DNA of 64,000 bases, from assembly GCF_000698575.1 (NCBI RefSeq), contig NZ_JFHD01000018.1, positions 62,001 to 126,000 of the forward strand, in the 5' to 3' direction. The stretch comes from Caballeronia zhejiangensis. Its GTDB lineage: Bacteria > Pseudomonadota > Gammaproteobacteria > Burkholderiales > Burkholderiaceae. The translations under genes and the position numbers were made by a program. Below are positions 34,406 through 43,250 of this stretch, piece by piece. Under the pieces are notes generated by a model, which was not told the DNA's origin, ran no database searches, and saw only the letters and a list, made by a program, of their open reading frames with translations. Each line of letters starts with the position of its first letter. The first letter of the stretch is position 1.

Positions 34406-34983
34406 TGTTCGAGCCTCGTCTGAAAATGCCGTTCAAAGCCGGCTGCACTGTCGACGTCGTTCCATTCAATGACCGCGTTCTCGCTGTTCTCGCGTGCGCC
34501 GGCAGCCGTGTAATTGATGCTTCCCGTCTGCACACTGCGACCGTCCAGCACCATCGCCTTATCGTGCGAAATTCTGTAGGCGTCGATCGCGCACACTCTT
34601 ACACCTGCGTTTTCAAGGTAACCGAGCCCTTGCCGGATGTAGCCACTGCGGTCGTTAGCGATACTCTCGCCGTAGTCGACCACGACAGCGACCTGGACAC
34701 CGGATCGCGCCTTGGCGGCGAGAGCTTGCAGCAGCGGGCGATACGTCATCACGTACGACAGGACATGTATCGACCGTTTGGCGGAATAGACGCCGTACAT
34801 CACAAGGTCCATTCCGTGATCCTCGGGTGAGAACGCGAACCAGTTGACCCGCTGGGACGGAACGCTCGCGGTATGTGTCGCCCGTGCAGCCTCAAGCTGC
34901 GAGGACCAGGGCGATGACCGGGCGGGCGCACTGAAAGCAACACAGCCAAAGACGACCGCGGCCGCAGTAATGCAACGACGCAT
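34390..34983 (-). CDS. exported phospholipase D-family nuclease (Nuc-like)
   Basis: 197 residues with a signal peptide (AAAVVFGCVAFSAPARSS). One HKD motif, ISHDKAMVLDGRSVQTGSIN, gives H-x-K-x4-D plus the trailing GSxN. Single-motif members such as Nuc from the IncN plasmid pKM101 are dimeric endonucleases exported to the periplasm. Its presence in a leading region points to action on DNA during or after entry; the substrate is not known. It follows the primase operon of repeat copy 2. Confidence 0.82.
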   Translation of the reverse strand: MRRCITAAAVVFGCVAFSAPARSSPWSSQLEAARATHTASVPSQRVNWFAFSPEDHGMDLVMYGVYSAKRSIHVLSYVMTYRPLLQALAAKARSGVQVAVVVDYGESIANDRSGYIRQGLGYLENAGVRVCAIDAYRISHDKAMVLDGRSVQTGSINYTAAGARENSENAVIEWNDVDSAAGFERHFQTRLEQCHPF

Positions 34984-35014
34984 GATGATTCCCGTAGCGG
35001 ATGATGTTTATGAA

Positions 35015-35446
35015 TTACTGAACGCCTCGCGGGCTACCGGCGTGGAGGCTCACCATCACTTGCGTGTGAAGCCGGTCCGCAGGCGTGACTACGTACACCT
35101 GGGCGATGTCGCCCACTGCATAACGTGAAATGACGGGAGCCCCGTTCTCGATGGCGAGATGGTTTGCTGCGCACTCGTCGGGGGACATTTCTGACCAGTC
35201 TCCGATCGCATGCCGAACCACGAATTCGATCTCTGCGCGATGAAACTTTGCAAGTTGCGCGCGCTCGCTGTCCGCCACGCGGACCGTTCCTGTCTGGAGG
35301 ATCGGGTTCAGCGGCAAACCTCGCAACACGTCGCCCCGGAAATCGACCATGTAGCATTGCCACTCCGGACGCACTTCCTCGGAAAACTTCAGCGCCTGAA
35401 CCTGTTGTTCAAGGGTGAGCTGGTGGTAGTAGTAGAGATGTGCCAT
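35015..35446 (-). CDS. unknown leading-region protein
   Basis: 143 residues starting MAHLYYYHQLTLEQQVQALK. Soluble, mixed alpha/beta, with WSEMSPDECAANHLAIENG near the middle. ATG 5 nt after the primase stop, so same operon. No known motif. Confidence 0.6.
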   Translation of the reverse strand: MAHLYYYHQLTLEQQVQALKFSEEVRPEWQCYMVDFRGDVLRGLPLNPILQTGTVRVADSERAQLAKFHRAEIEFVVRHAIGDWSEMSPDECAANHLAIENGAPVISRYAVGDIAQVYVVTPADRLHTQVMVSLHAGSPRGVQ

Positions 35447-35451
35447 AGGGA

Positions 35452-37032
35452 TCAGGCGCGTTCGGTAACAGCCGCGTCCGCAGTGATGTGAAACGGCAGG
35501 ACGCTCTGGACGAGTTCCGTGACGCGCGCGCGCCCTTCGGATACGTCCAGGTCGTTGAAGTCGGTCGGCCGGCGTTGGAGCGATACAAAGAACGGTGTCA
35601 CGACGCGGCCGGCCGCGAGACGGGCCGCGTCCGTGGCCGCTTCGACGCCGGTGTTGCGGGTCGTTACGCGGACGTGCGGCTTATCCGGCACAACGAGGTC
35701 GAGCGTCACGCTCCTGACCACGCCCGCGACGCTTTCCAGCGAGAGACGGTATTTACCAAGCCGTGTCTGGTGCCACTTGCCGTCTGCATAGGTGGCGCGG
35801 ATCTCGACCTCCCGCGTTGCCCCATCGGCGCCGGCGACCACGCGAACCGAAACCGGCTTCGCATCGGGTGAGCCGCCAATCTCCGCGATTCTGGCCAGCG
35901 CGTTGTCGAGAAAGAACTGGTCGTTGTCCGCGCAGATGACCTTGGGCTGTGACGGCGGCAGCAACGGCGTGATCTGCCGAACGACCTCGACCAGATTGCC
36001 CGCATCGAAAGCGATCACCACGGGCAGTCCGGTCGCTTCGTGCAGCGACGCACCTGTCGCATAACCCTCCGCGAACAGCACCGCAGGCGCGGCCGCAAGG
36101 TCGCGCGTGCGCCGCACGCCAATGGGATGGAACGCCCCCTTCTTGCGGGCATCGCGCACGAACATCTTGAAGCCGTCCGGGCCGATCGCCTGAGCCGTAA
36201 GCAGTCGGTCCTCTGCATCGCGGCCGGGAATCACGAGATATGTGGCATTGCTACGTTTCAGGACGCTTGGGTCTTTCGCGTTTAACAGCTCTGCCAGATT
36301 GTGCTTCGATGCGTGTGCAACGCGCAATCCGTACGCGCCGACGCCCTTCTTGTCCAGATAAGGATGCGGGTGCTGTTCCGCCCTCGGCAACATGGTGAGG
36401 ATTTTCAGGGAGCGTTGCGCGACAAGTTCCTGAGCGCGGCGCAGGGCTGCTTCGCGCGCGGCCTGCCGTTCCCGACTTTGCGCCTCGAGCGCGGCGCGCT
36501 GCTCACGCGTGAGCTTGCCTGCCCGATACCACCACGCGCCCGACGCGCCAACGAAGTTACGGATGTAGCCATGCGGTACTCCGTCAAGTTCGATGATGTA
36601 GCCGCCATGCGATCGCGGGCCAGACTTCGTCATGACCATCGCACAGTGCCATTCGCCGTCCGCATACAGCGTGTCAGGCACAATGAGGCCGTAGCTTCGC
36701 ATCGCCTCGGCAAAGTCGGCAAGGACGTCCGTCCGGTCGATACCGGCAGCGTTCAACGCGGCATCATCCACGACCCACGCTGCGAAAGGTGTCGTATCTG
36801 CGGTGGCGGGCAACCAGCAAAGGCGAAGCTCGTGGTCCCATTCTGCGCCCATCGCGCGCGCCTTCGGGATGTCCTTAGTCGGCACCGCAAGGAATATGCG
36901 GCCGCCAGGGCGCGTGGTCGGTGGCCGGAGGGGCGCGGCAGCGCCGCGCCGTGCCTGTTGAATAGCTCCCGGCGAGCGCGGGGGCATGCGATCCTGAAAA
37001 CGCTTAGAGCGCGTGGCCATGACTGGATTCAT
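35452..37032 (-). CDS. plasmid primase with DUF5710 and TOPRIM domains
   Basis: 526 residues from the ATG at 37032, which overlaps the upstream stop (ATGA); a longer in-frame start runs through that gene and is rejected. The N-terminal IFLAVPTKDIPKARAMGAEW is a DUF5710 segment. A central coiled region is followed by a TOPRIM domain: PAVLFAEGYATGASLHEATG with catalytic Glu, then VICADND with the acidic pair. Such TraC/LtrC-like primases make primers for complementary-strand synthesis in the recipient, which fits expression from a leading-region promoter. Confidence 0.8.
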   Translation of the reverse strand: MNPVMATRSKRFQDRMPPRSPGAIQQARRGAAAPLRPPTTRPGGRIFLAVPTKDIPKARAMGAEWDHELRLCWLPATADTTPFAAWVVDDAALNAAGIDRTDVLADFAEAMRSYGLIVPDTLYADGEWHCAMVMTKSGPRSHGGYIIELDGVPHGYIRNFVGASGAWWYRAGKLTREQRAALEAQSRERQAAREAALRRAQELVAQRSLKILTMLPRAEQHPHPYLDKKGVGAYGLRVAHASKHNLAELLNAKDPSVLKRSNATYLVIPGRDAEDRLLTAQAIGPDGFKMFVRDARKKGAFHPIGVRRTRDLAAAPAVLFAEGYATGASLHEATGLPVVIAFDAGNLVEVVRQITPLLPPSQPKVICADNDQFFLDNALARIAEIGGSPDAKPVSVRVVAGADGATREVEIRATYADGKWHQTRLGKYRLSLESVAGVVRSVTLDLVVPDKPHVRVTTRNTGVEAATDAARLAAGRVVTPFFVSLQRRPTDFNDLDVSEGRARVTELVQSVLPFHITADAAVTERA

Positions 37033-37253
37033 GATGTGTGGCTGCTCCCGGATGCGATCTGTTGCGACCCGTTGACTTCGAATACCTCGCACTCCTGCGC
37101 CTGCTTGTCGTCTGGGAAGATTGGCCCGGTACGGGGCAGGTCCGCGTGCATGAGATAGGCTGGCAACGGGGCATCGCAACCGCCCCATCTGTAGTCGCCT
37201 GCCCTGCACCAGTGTCTGCATCCCCCACATACGCGTTCGTCGTCTTTATCCAT
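37029..37253 (-). CDS. small Cys-rich (zinc-finger-like) protein before primase
   Basis: 74 residues with C-x2-C-x3-C-x8-C (VCGGCRHWCRAGDYRWGGC), a probable zinc site. Strong AGGAGGGG before the ATG at 37253. First gene behind repeat copy 2 (95 nt) and overlapping the primase start. It could be a primase cofactor or a separate early protein. Confidence 0.6.
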   Translation of the reverse strand: MDKDDERVCGGCRHWCRAGDYRWGGCDAPLPAYLMHADLPRTGPIFPDDKQAQECEVFEVNGSQQIASGSSHTS

Positions 37254-37347
37254 CGCCCCTCCTGCCGGGTGTCGCTGACCGGGCCCCTAGATTTGGAGTC
37301 CCGGCGTCCGTGTTTTGCCGAGACGGCCGCACTTGCCGAAGCTGCCG

Positions 37348-37525
37348 CCGTTCCCCTGAGTTCATCGTCCCGCGGCCGGTTGTGGTTCGCCGCGGCGGAT
37401 GTCAAGGAGAAGAGCGCGGGGTGTTGGGGCGGGCGGTCGCGCAGCGACAACACGGCCCCGCGCGCCTTGACGGACGCCAAGACGAACCTATGGTCGCGAG
37501 GTTGGACGTGAACGGGTGGGAACGG
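37348..37525 (-). promoter_or_regulatory. Frpo-like ssDNA promoter hairpin, copy 2 (divergent)
   Basis: Repeat unit starts at 37275. Arms CCGTTCCC (37348-37355) / GGGAACGG (37518-37525), with inner GTCAAGG / CCTTGAC and GCGCGGGG / CCCCGCGC. Right arm TTGACG (37466-37471), 16 nt, TATGGT (37488-37493), the best -10 of the set. Drives 37253 leftward: small Cys-rich protein, primase, unknown, PLD nuclease, unknown. Confidence 0.72.
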
Positions 37526-37629
37526 CCATTGACGGGTTGTGACGTCGAGGTAGAACGCCGCGCGGCGAGCGCCTTTCGCGCCAACGGCGCGACACGACAG
37601 CGCGTCCTCAAGGACGAAGAGCGAAGCGG

Positions 37630-37653
37630 AAAAAAAACCCCGCGTGAGCGGGG
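37630..37653 (-). terminator. rho-independent terminator
   Basis: Minus-strand hairpin CCCCGC/GCGGGG (37638-37653) followed by eight T (37630-37637). Ends leftward transcription from the membrane-protein gene at 37884. Two further stems without T-runs lie at 37812-37830 and 37848-37866. Confidence 0.85.
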
Positions 37654-37883
37654 CGTAAAACATGCTGCCATTCCGAGGGCCATATGCAGCATGCTGAGAG
37701 ACCGTACCAGCGATGGTGAGCTTTTCCGGGAGCGAGGCGACCGGACGGCGAGGCGCTGGCAGCCCCGACCGCAGGGAGAGGGGCGAGACTCCGCAGGAGG
37801 CTCGACGCATAGCCCGCGTCTTTTGCGGGCGTAGCGCAACATAGCCGGTCTTTGCGGAGCAAAGACGCCCCAATAAATTGGGC

Positions 37884-38324
37884 TTACTCCTTTCCATCGT
37901 CGTCGACCATAACTGACCAGCGACTAACTGCACGGCGACTGGATCGCTCCCTGAGGCTTATCACGATTCGCCATGCCAATGCGATGCAAAATACGACAAA
38001 CGATAATCCTGCATATCCGACGAGCGCGCGTTTGACGACATACCAGCTCGCACTGCTCGGAGCACAATCTGAAGGAAATGAAACACTCAGTAAGCCACCG
38101 ACAGACGAACTGCAAAAGCGAACTGCGGATACTACTGCTGGAGCGACCATCCATACAAGCGCACTCAGCGTCAGCAGAATAATCGACCCAACAAAAAATT
38201 CAGTTGCGACGGAAAACGTCACAACGCGATCGACATGATTCGGCGTGACTGCCGCCGTTGCGGCCGCAGCTCGGCCCGTGGACACCCTTGCTGCAATGAA
38301 TCCAAAAACGATCGACGTGAGCAT
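37884..38324 (-). CDS. small polytopic membrane protein, unknown
   Basis: About 146 residues from the ATG at 38324, with membrane segments at the start (LTSIVFGFIAARV), middle (TEFFVGSIILLTLSALVWMV) and C-terminal third (ALVGYAGLSFVVFCIALAWR). Composition is AT-richer than neighbours. It has no copy of the dispersed repeat upstream, so it looks inserted or independently controlled. No family recognised and the start is uncertain. Confidence 0.4.
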   Translation of the reverse strand: MLTSIVFGFIAARVSTGRAAAATAAVTPNHVDRVVTFSVATEFFVGSIILLTLSALVWMVAPAVVSAVRFCSSSVGGLLSVSFPSDCAPSSASWYVVKRALVGYAGLSFVVFCIALAWRIVISLRERSSRRAVSRWSVMVDDDGKE

Positions 38325-38799
38325 GGCCCCGGCACACTTCAGTTCTGGTTCGTGTTCTGCCGTGGCCCTATGGTATTGCCGATCATGGGTTGAGCGACCA
38401 TACCTGAAGGAGGTTCGACAGAGATTGACGTGATCGGGGCGACTCTGTTCCCGAAGCGTAGCCTTAGACGACGCGTGTCTGCTGCCGCGCAAGCGGCGAG
38501 CATGGCACGCGTTTTCTGGCTTTTGGTTTTTTGCTTCAAGTGGTCTCCGCGGCTACCTTGATGGTCCTGCAAAGCAGGGCCACAATTTAATTTTACTCAG
38601 TTCTGCAACTGAGCACAATTATATTATGAAAATGCTTGCGGCCCGAGGGAGGGAGTTCCAAGGGGGAACCGGAACGGGGTTCCTCCTTGGTCGGCGAAGC
38701 CGAGTGTCCCTTGTCGCCCAGCGGTCCGAACGATGAGCGCCGGAGGCGCGAAGAGGAAGGATCGTGAGGCGCCGTTTGGCCGGGCGAAGTTACCCACAG
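38325..38799. other. gene-free stretch with AT-rich core
   Basis: No supportable gene. A perfect 7-bp hairpin, CTCAGTT/AACTGAG, is at 38596-38613 in an AT-rich patch (38580-38640) with TATAAT-like bases on the minus strand, a possible promoter for the membrane-protein gene. Confidence 0.3.
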
Positions 38800-38824
38800 A
38801 AAAAAAACCCCGCTCAAGGCGGGG
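38800..38824 (-). terminator. rho-independent terminator after ParB-like gene
   Basis: Minus-strand stem CCCCGC/GCGGGG type (38808-38824, loop CTCAAGG region) followed by a T-run (38800-38807), 39 nt past the ParB-like stop. Confidence 0.85.
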
Positions 38825-38862
38825 CGAAAAAGGTCCGAAGACCCGAGGGAGAAACTGGACGG

Positions 38863-41136
38863 TCAGGCCGCCTGCCGCATTCCACGCAGTGCTTGCGGAT
38901 TGGTCGTCGGGAACGGCCAGGCGATCGCTGGCGAAGTCGGCTTGCGGGGCCCATCATCACGGTCGGACTTGCGCGCGCTCACTTCTGCCGGAACGGTTCC
39001 GAAATCGGCCGCCTTCGGGAACGGCCACGGTGCCGCATCCGCGTGCTGAGGGCCTTCGGACGCTGCGGAGTCGTCGCACTCTCCGGCGTCGAGCGTGACG
39101 TCGTCGCACTCGTCGTCCGCATCGTCGTCGTCATCACCGTAGAACCGTACTTCTGCGACCTGGGCTGCGGCCATGAATTCGGGCAACCAGTCCTTGCCTT
39201 GCAGCAGCTTCTCGGCTGCCTGCGCTGCTTCGCCCTTCTTCATCTTGGCGAGCCGCGCCCCTTCTTCCTTCGAGACGACCTCGCTCACGACTGCAACGAT
39301 GCGATCCTTGGACACATGATCGAGGTAGCTTGCTCGCGTCGGTTGCCAGTAGGCGGACAGGTTCAGGCTCAGAGCGCCCGCCAGAGCATTTACCGCGCTC
39401 GGGCCCTCCTCGCGCGAGACGCCGTTGATGCTCAGCGACGTGCAGACAGCCAGCAAGTTCAACAGGCGGTCCTGCGGCTGCTCCAACAGCCAGCCGAACA
39501 GCAGGTTGGGATTTTTCGGAATCTGAGCGCGCCATGAGTCCACGTAGGCGCGAAGGCCCGAAGCGTGCTCGGTCTGCTCCAAGTCCGGTGCCGACCGGGC
39601 CAGTTCGTAAGTCACTTCGCGCGCGCTGATCTGCGCGACGCTCAGTCGGTCGAGGCTACTACCCGTGTAGAGATATTCGAGCGCAAGCTTGTGAACAGTC
39701 GCCACCAGTGCGACCTGCGGATTCTGTGAGAGAGCGGACTGCACAGCAGCCGTCCGGTGCGCCGTCAGGTTCAGCAGCAGCTTTTCGGAGTGAACGCCCT
39801 TCTCTTTTTTGGTCAGGCTGTGCGGAACAGCGACGCCGTTGTCCTCCATCATCGCGCGTGCTTCGGCGCGATCTTCGCGACGAACGAGGCCACGCACGAC
39901 CTCCAGTTCGCCGTGGTAACCAACGGCCACGACAGCGCCGCTGACCTTCATCTGTTCGGCCGTGAAATTGCCTTCCCTTTCGTCCATTTCATCAATGGCT
40001 TGCGACACCTTGTCGAATTCGTCGCTCAGGGCTTGCCACGCTTCGTCGCTGAGGTAGGCCTCGTCGCCTTCGTCAGCATTCTCGTGCGCATCCAGCTTGT
40101 CCGAGATTTCCCCGGACCGCTTTTCAAGTTCGTCGTAACGCGCCTGTTCGTCAGCGGTCAGGGGTACGGGTTCTGCGTCCAGTTGGGTGAACTGGTTGCG
40201 GTCGCTGTAGTCGAACTTCGGTCGGGCCTCGACCCATGCCCATCCTTGCGCCTTGATGGCTTCGACCTCGCTGGCGACCTTTGCATCGAACAGCCGGTTC
40301 AGGACGTCGCGGTTGACGATAAAGCCATCGTCGCGCTCGGCAAAGAGATCACGTTCCACGATTCCACCAGCAGCCTCGTAGGCCTCCACCGTGACGAACT
40401 TGACCATCCGGTCGCCAAGCGTCAGCTTGTCGCCTTTCAGCACAGCGCGCAGTTCGTGCGGCTGCTGTGACCACGAATGTTTCGCGCCGAACCATGCGGC
40501 TTCCTGTCGTTCATGGTCATCGGTCATGGCGAGGGCCTTGATCTGGTCAAGGTCCATTTCGTCGGTAGCGAACAGGTCGAACAGCTTGGGCGACACGTTC
40601 GCCAGCTTCAGATAGCCCGCGACGGTCTTAGGCGTTACCTTGAACACAGCGGCGATGAACTCGGGGCTGCGACCTTCATCCGCGAGCGCCTTATAGGCGA
40701 TAAACTGGTCTGCCGGGTGCGGTGGCACGCGCAGGTCGTTCTCCGATGCACTGGCGAGAATCGCCTCGGCCTCAGTGATGACGATGCAGCGCACCGGAAA
40801 ATCCTCGCTGATGTGGCCGCGCTCGACGTTGAGAAGCAAAGCCTGTCGGCGCGTTTCTCCTGCATCCACGCCATACGTCTGCGCCCTTTTTGCGGACACC
40901 TTCATCGGGTGGACGACCAGATTTTGCAGGAGGTTGACTGCGAGGATATTGTCCGCGATTGCCTCGATGCTCGCCGGGTCACGCTTGGTCTTGCGCTGGT
41001 TGTACGGCGAGGCGACCAGACGCTTGAGCGGAATCAGCACCTCTGCCGAGCCTGCCTTGAGTGCGTTCGGCAGTTCTGCGGTCGTCGTGTTCTCGTTCGC
41101 GGTCTGGTTGGTGTCGTGGGCGTTCACGGTTTGCAT
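38863..41136 (-). CDS. large ParB/Spo0J-like DNA-binding protein
   Basis: 757 residues. The N-terminal ParB/sulfiredoxin-type domain reads VLIPLKRLVASPYNQRKTKR, then AGETRRQALLLN (the ETRR/ERR-type box) and NDLRVPPHPADQFIAYKAL. A helix-turn-helix follows (EFIAAVFKVTPKTVAGYLKL). The long C-terminal part is helical with acidic stretches and ends in a PWPF repeat. Too large for a partition ParB (about 300-350) and no ParA is nearby. Similar ParB-like proteins are standard leading-region genes in F- and I-type plasmids. CTPase activity is possible by homology. Sole gene of the copy 3 operon. Confidence 0.8.
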   Translation of the reverse strand: MQTVNAHDTNQTANENTTTAELPNALKAGSAEVLIPLKRLVASPYNQRKTKRDPASIEAIADNILAVNLLQNLVVHPMKVSAKRAQTYGVDAGETRRQALLLNVERGHISEDFPVRCIVITEAEAILASASENDLRVPPHPADQFIAYKALADEGRSPEFIAAVFKVTPKTVAGYLKLANVSPKLFDLFATDEMDLDQIKALAMTDDHERQEAAWFGAKHSWSQQPHELRAVLKGDKLTLGDRMVKFVTVEAYEAAGGIVERDLFAERDDGFIVNRDVLNRLFDAKVASEVEAIKAQGWAWVEARPKFDYSDRNQFTQLDAEPVPLTADEQARYDELEKRSGEISDKLDAHENADEGDEAYLSDEAWQALSDEFDKVSQAIDEMDEREGNFTAEQMKVSGAVVAVGYHGELEVVRGLVRREDRAEARAMMEDNGVAVPHSLTKKEKGVHSEKLLLNLTAHRTAAVQSALSQNPQVALVATVHKLALEYLYTGSSLDRLSVAQISAREVTYELARSAPDLEQTEHASGLRAYVDSWRAQIPKNPNLLFGWLLEQPQDRLLNLLAVCTSLSINGVSREEGPSAVNALAGALSLNLSAYWQPTRASYLDHVSKDRIVAVVSEVVSKEEGARLAKMKKGEAAQAAEKLLQGKDWLPEFMAAAQVAEVRFYGDDDDDADDECDDVTLDAGECDDSAASEGPQHADAAPWPFPKAADFGTVPAEVSARKSDRDDGPRKPTSPAIAWPFPTTNPQALRGMRQAA

Positions 41137-41247
41137 GGCAGTTCCTCAATGAAGGTTGAAGGTGTGACGGGACCGCCGGGCCCCTAGATTCTGAGTCCCG
41201 GCGTAAGCCGTTCTGTTGAGTCGGCGGCTTGCGCTTTGCAGCTGCCG

Positions 41248-41425
41248 CCGTTCCCCTGAGTTCGTCGTCCCGCGACGAAAGGAGCGAGGGCCGACGCCGG
41301 GTCAAGGATTGACGCGTGGGGTGGGTGCGGGATGGAGCGATAGCGACTGACACGGCCCCACGCGCCTTGACGCGGCAAAGGCTCGAGCTACAGTCGCGGG
41401 AAGTGGACGACGGACCAGGGGACGG
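41248..41425 (-). promoter_or_regulatory. Frpo-like ssDNA promoter hairpin, copy 3 (divergent)
   Basis: Repeat unit about 41168-41671. The inner stem is GCGTGGGG / CCCCACGC where other copies have GCGCGGGG / CCCCGCGC: a C-G pair replaced by T-A on both arms. Right arm TTGACG (41367-41372), 16 nt, TACAGT (41389-41394). Drives the ParB-like gene (ATG 112 nt away). Confidence 0.72.
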
Positions 41426-41695
41426 CAGGTGTTGGCAGCTGCTGGCCGTCGACGAGGCAGAACGCCCCGCGCGGCGAGCGCGCTATCTGAGCACTGCGAC
41501 GAGAGGAGCGGTGCGAAGCTGGAGGGGATGGCCCGCGCCGGGGCAAGCTGCGGGACGCAGCGCGCCCCAAGAGCGGCTGGTTCCGGAAACTGGCCCGCGA
41601 CGAGGCGGCTTGCATGCCGGTCTGCAGGGCAGGCCGGCGGGCAAGGTGCAGCGGGCCGGCTCGATCGCAGCTGTGACACCGCGCACGCGCAAACG

Positions 41696-41719
41696 AAAAA
41701 AAACCCGCCGGTCGGCGGG
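41696..41719 (-). terminator. rho-independent terminator
   Basis: Minus-strand stem CCCGCCG/CGGCGGG (41704-41719) followed by an eight-T run. Ends the lipoprotein operon of copy 4. Confidence 0.85.
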
Positions 41720-41753
41720 CTTCACGCGGCACGTATGCGGGTGTCAGTGTCCA

Positions 41754-42140
41754 TCAGCCGATCAGCCCGCCTTTCACCTCGTCAACGGAGTCAGTGAAAG
41801 TGTATTTCTTCACACGGCCAGCGTCGTCGAAAAGGATGAGAAGCTGCTTTTTGTGAACGTCGGCGCCACGCGCGAACATCGAAACGATCGGCACGAAGTT
41901 GATCGCCTTCGGCGTGGCACGCGCGTAGCTGTACGTCCACTGCTCGACGCTGTTCTCGTTGTAGGTCACCTTCGATGGCGAGCCCAGCGCGTGCAGGACC
42001 TCACTCTTGGTCGTCTTCCCTTCATCGATTTGCGCGCTGATGCTGTCGGCGCTCTGCTCCCTCATGGCCATGTTGCCCGCACTGGTTGCGCAGCCCGATA
42101 CGAGGATGGTGACCACAACTGCAACAAGAATCGACTTCAT
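41754..42140 (-). CDS. SmpA/OmlA (BamE-like) lipoprotein
   Basis: 128 residues with a lipoprotein signal (VVVTILVSGCATS). The mature part has the small BamE-type fold pattern: IDEGKTTKSEVLHALGSPSK, then WTYSYARA and KKQLLILFDDAGRVKKYTFT. Plasmid versions occur in several conjugative elements. An early-expressed envelope lipoprotein might act in surface or entry exclusion; this is speculation from location. AGGAG before the ATG. Confidence 0.72.
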   Translation of the reverse strand: MKSILVAVVVTILVSGCATSAGNMAMREQSADSISAQIDEGKTTKSEVLHALGSPSKVTYNENSVEQWTYSYARATPKAINFVPIVSMFARGADVHKKQLLILFDDAGRVKKYTFTDSVDEVKGGLIG

Positions 42141-42207
42141 GATTAAGGCTCCTGATTAAGTGAAAGAGAAAAGCAGATAAGTCACATTCCCGGCTGCTGC
42201 GCTACCG

Positions 42208-42486
42208 CTATTGAAGCAACGCGGTTACATCTCCAGCGTCCTCGACAACATAGGCACCGATGCGGCCGCCCTTGATGCGCCATGCTTTCGCCGTGCAGCC
42301 CGCCTTGATCGGCCCGAACAGTTCGACAAAGCACTGCGCGACCTCCTCGACGGTTTCACACGCGGGCGGATCGTATCGGTACTCCACGCGAGTCATACCG
42401 AGCGCATCCGGTGCCGAATACACCTCGATCCTGTGATAGTTACCAGCGGCGATTGCCTGCGCAATCGAGCGACCTGCTTCGACCAT
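42208..42486 (-). CDS. unknown leading-region protein
   Basis: 92 residues, mixed alpha/beta, no signal peptide; AGGAGG before the ATG at 42486. Contains ETVEEVAQCFVELFGPIK and a C-terminal GGRIGAYVVEDAGDVTALL. First gene behind repeat copy 4 (106 nt). Not recognised. Confidence 0.6.
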   Translation of the reverse strand: MVEAGRSIAQAIAAGNYHRIEVYSAPDALGMTRVEYRYDPPACETVEEVAQCFVELFGPIKAGCTAKAWRIKGGRIGAYVVEDAGDVTALLQ

Positions 42487-42591
42487 GAAAAGGCCCTCCT
42501 GTTGGGTGTTACGCTGACCGGGACCCTAGATTCCGAGTCCCGGCGTAGAAGTTGTTCTGCCGAGTTGGCGGGCTGCGCTTCGCAGCTGCCG

Positions 42592-42769
42592 CCGTTCCCC
42601 TGAGTTCGTCGTCCCGCGACGATTCGTGCGAGGACCGGCGACGCGTCAAGGAATCAAGCGCGGGGTGGGTGCGGGATGGAGCGCAGCGACTGACACGGCC
42701 CCGCGCGCCTTGACGCGGCAAAGGCCTGAGCTAAGGTCGCGGGAACTGGACGGCGAACCAGGGGAACGG
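42592..42769 (-). promoter_or_regulatory. Frpo-like ssDNA promoter hairpin, copy 4
   Basis: Repeat unit 42513-43014, nearly identical to copies 5-8. Arms CCGTTCCCCTG / CAGGGGAACGG; CGCGTCAAGG / CCTTGACGCG; GCGCGGGG / CCCCGCGC. Right arm TTGACG (42710-42715), 16 nt, TAAGGT (42732-42737). Drives 42486 and 42140. Confidence 0.75.
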
Positions 42770-43049
42770 TGGGTGTCGGCAGCAGCAGCTCACGCACGAG
42801 GCAGGACGCCCCGCGTGGCGAGCGCGCTATCCGAGCGGTGCGACGTCAGGAGCGCCGCGAGGCTGGAGGGGATGGCTCGCGCCGGGGCGAGTCCGCGGGA
42901 CGCGGCGTGGCCCCAAGAGCGGAGTCGTCCGGTCACCGGGCCGCGAGATCGCAGCTTGCGTGACGGGCTGCGCAGCGGACCGGCACGCAGGGTGCAGCGG
43001 CACGGCTCGATAGCGGCGCGCGGCCCAGTAACCGGCAGGGCTGCGACAT

Positions 43050-43244
43050 CTAGTCGCCGGTGTACAGCTGTTCCAGCACGCGATCGGATTCCGGGCGGCT
43101 CTCCCAAAGGGCGTCCATGTGCGCCAGGGCGAGGCTTCGGGTCATCGCGTTGTGGACCGTTACGCCGTCGCAGACCACGTCAAAGCTCTGACAGAGGCGA
43201 CCGTTCGGCGCTCGTCTGGTGACTGGATGGATTGAGAGCTGCAT
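43050..43244 (-). CDS. small leading-region protein
   Basis: 64 residues (LCQSFDVVCDGVTVHNAMT; LWESRPESDRVLEQLYTGD). Last gene of the five-gene operon behind copy 5, 6 nt after the previous stop. No known motif. Confidence 0.5.
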   Translation of the reverse strand: MQLSIHPVTRRAPNGRLCQSFDVVCDGVTVHNAMTRSLALAHMDALWESRPESDRVLEQLYTGD

Positions 43245-43250
43245 AGATCC

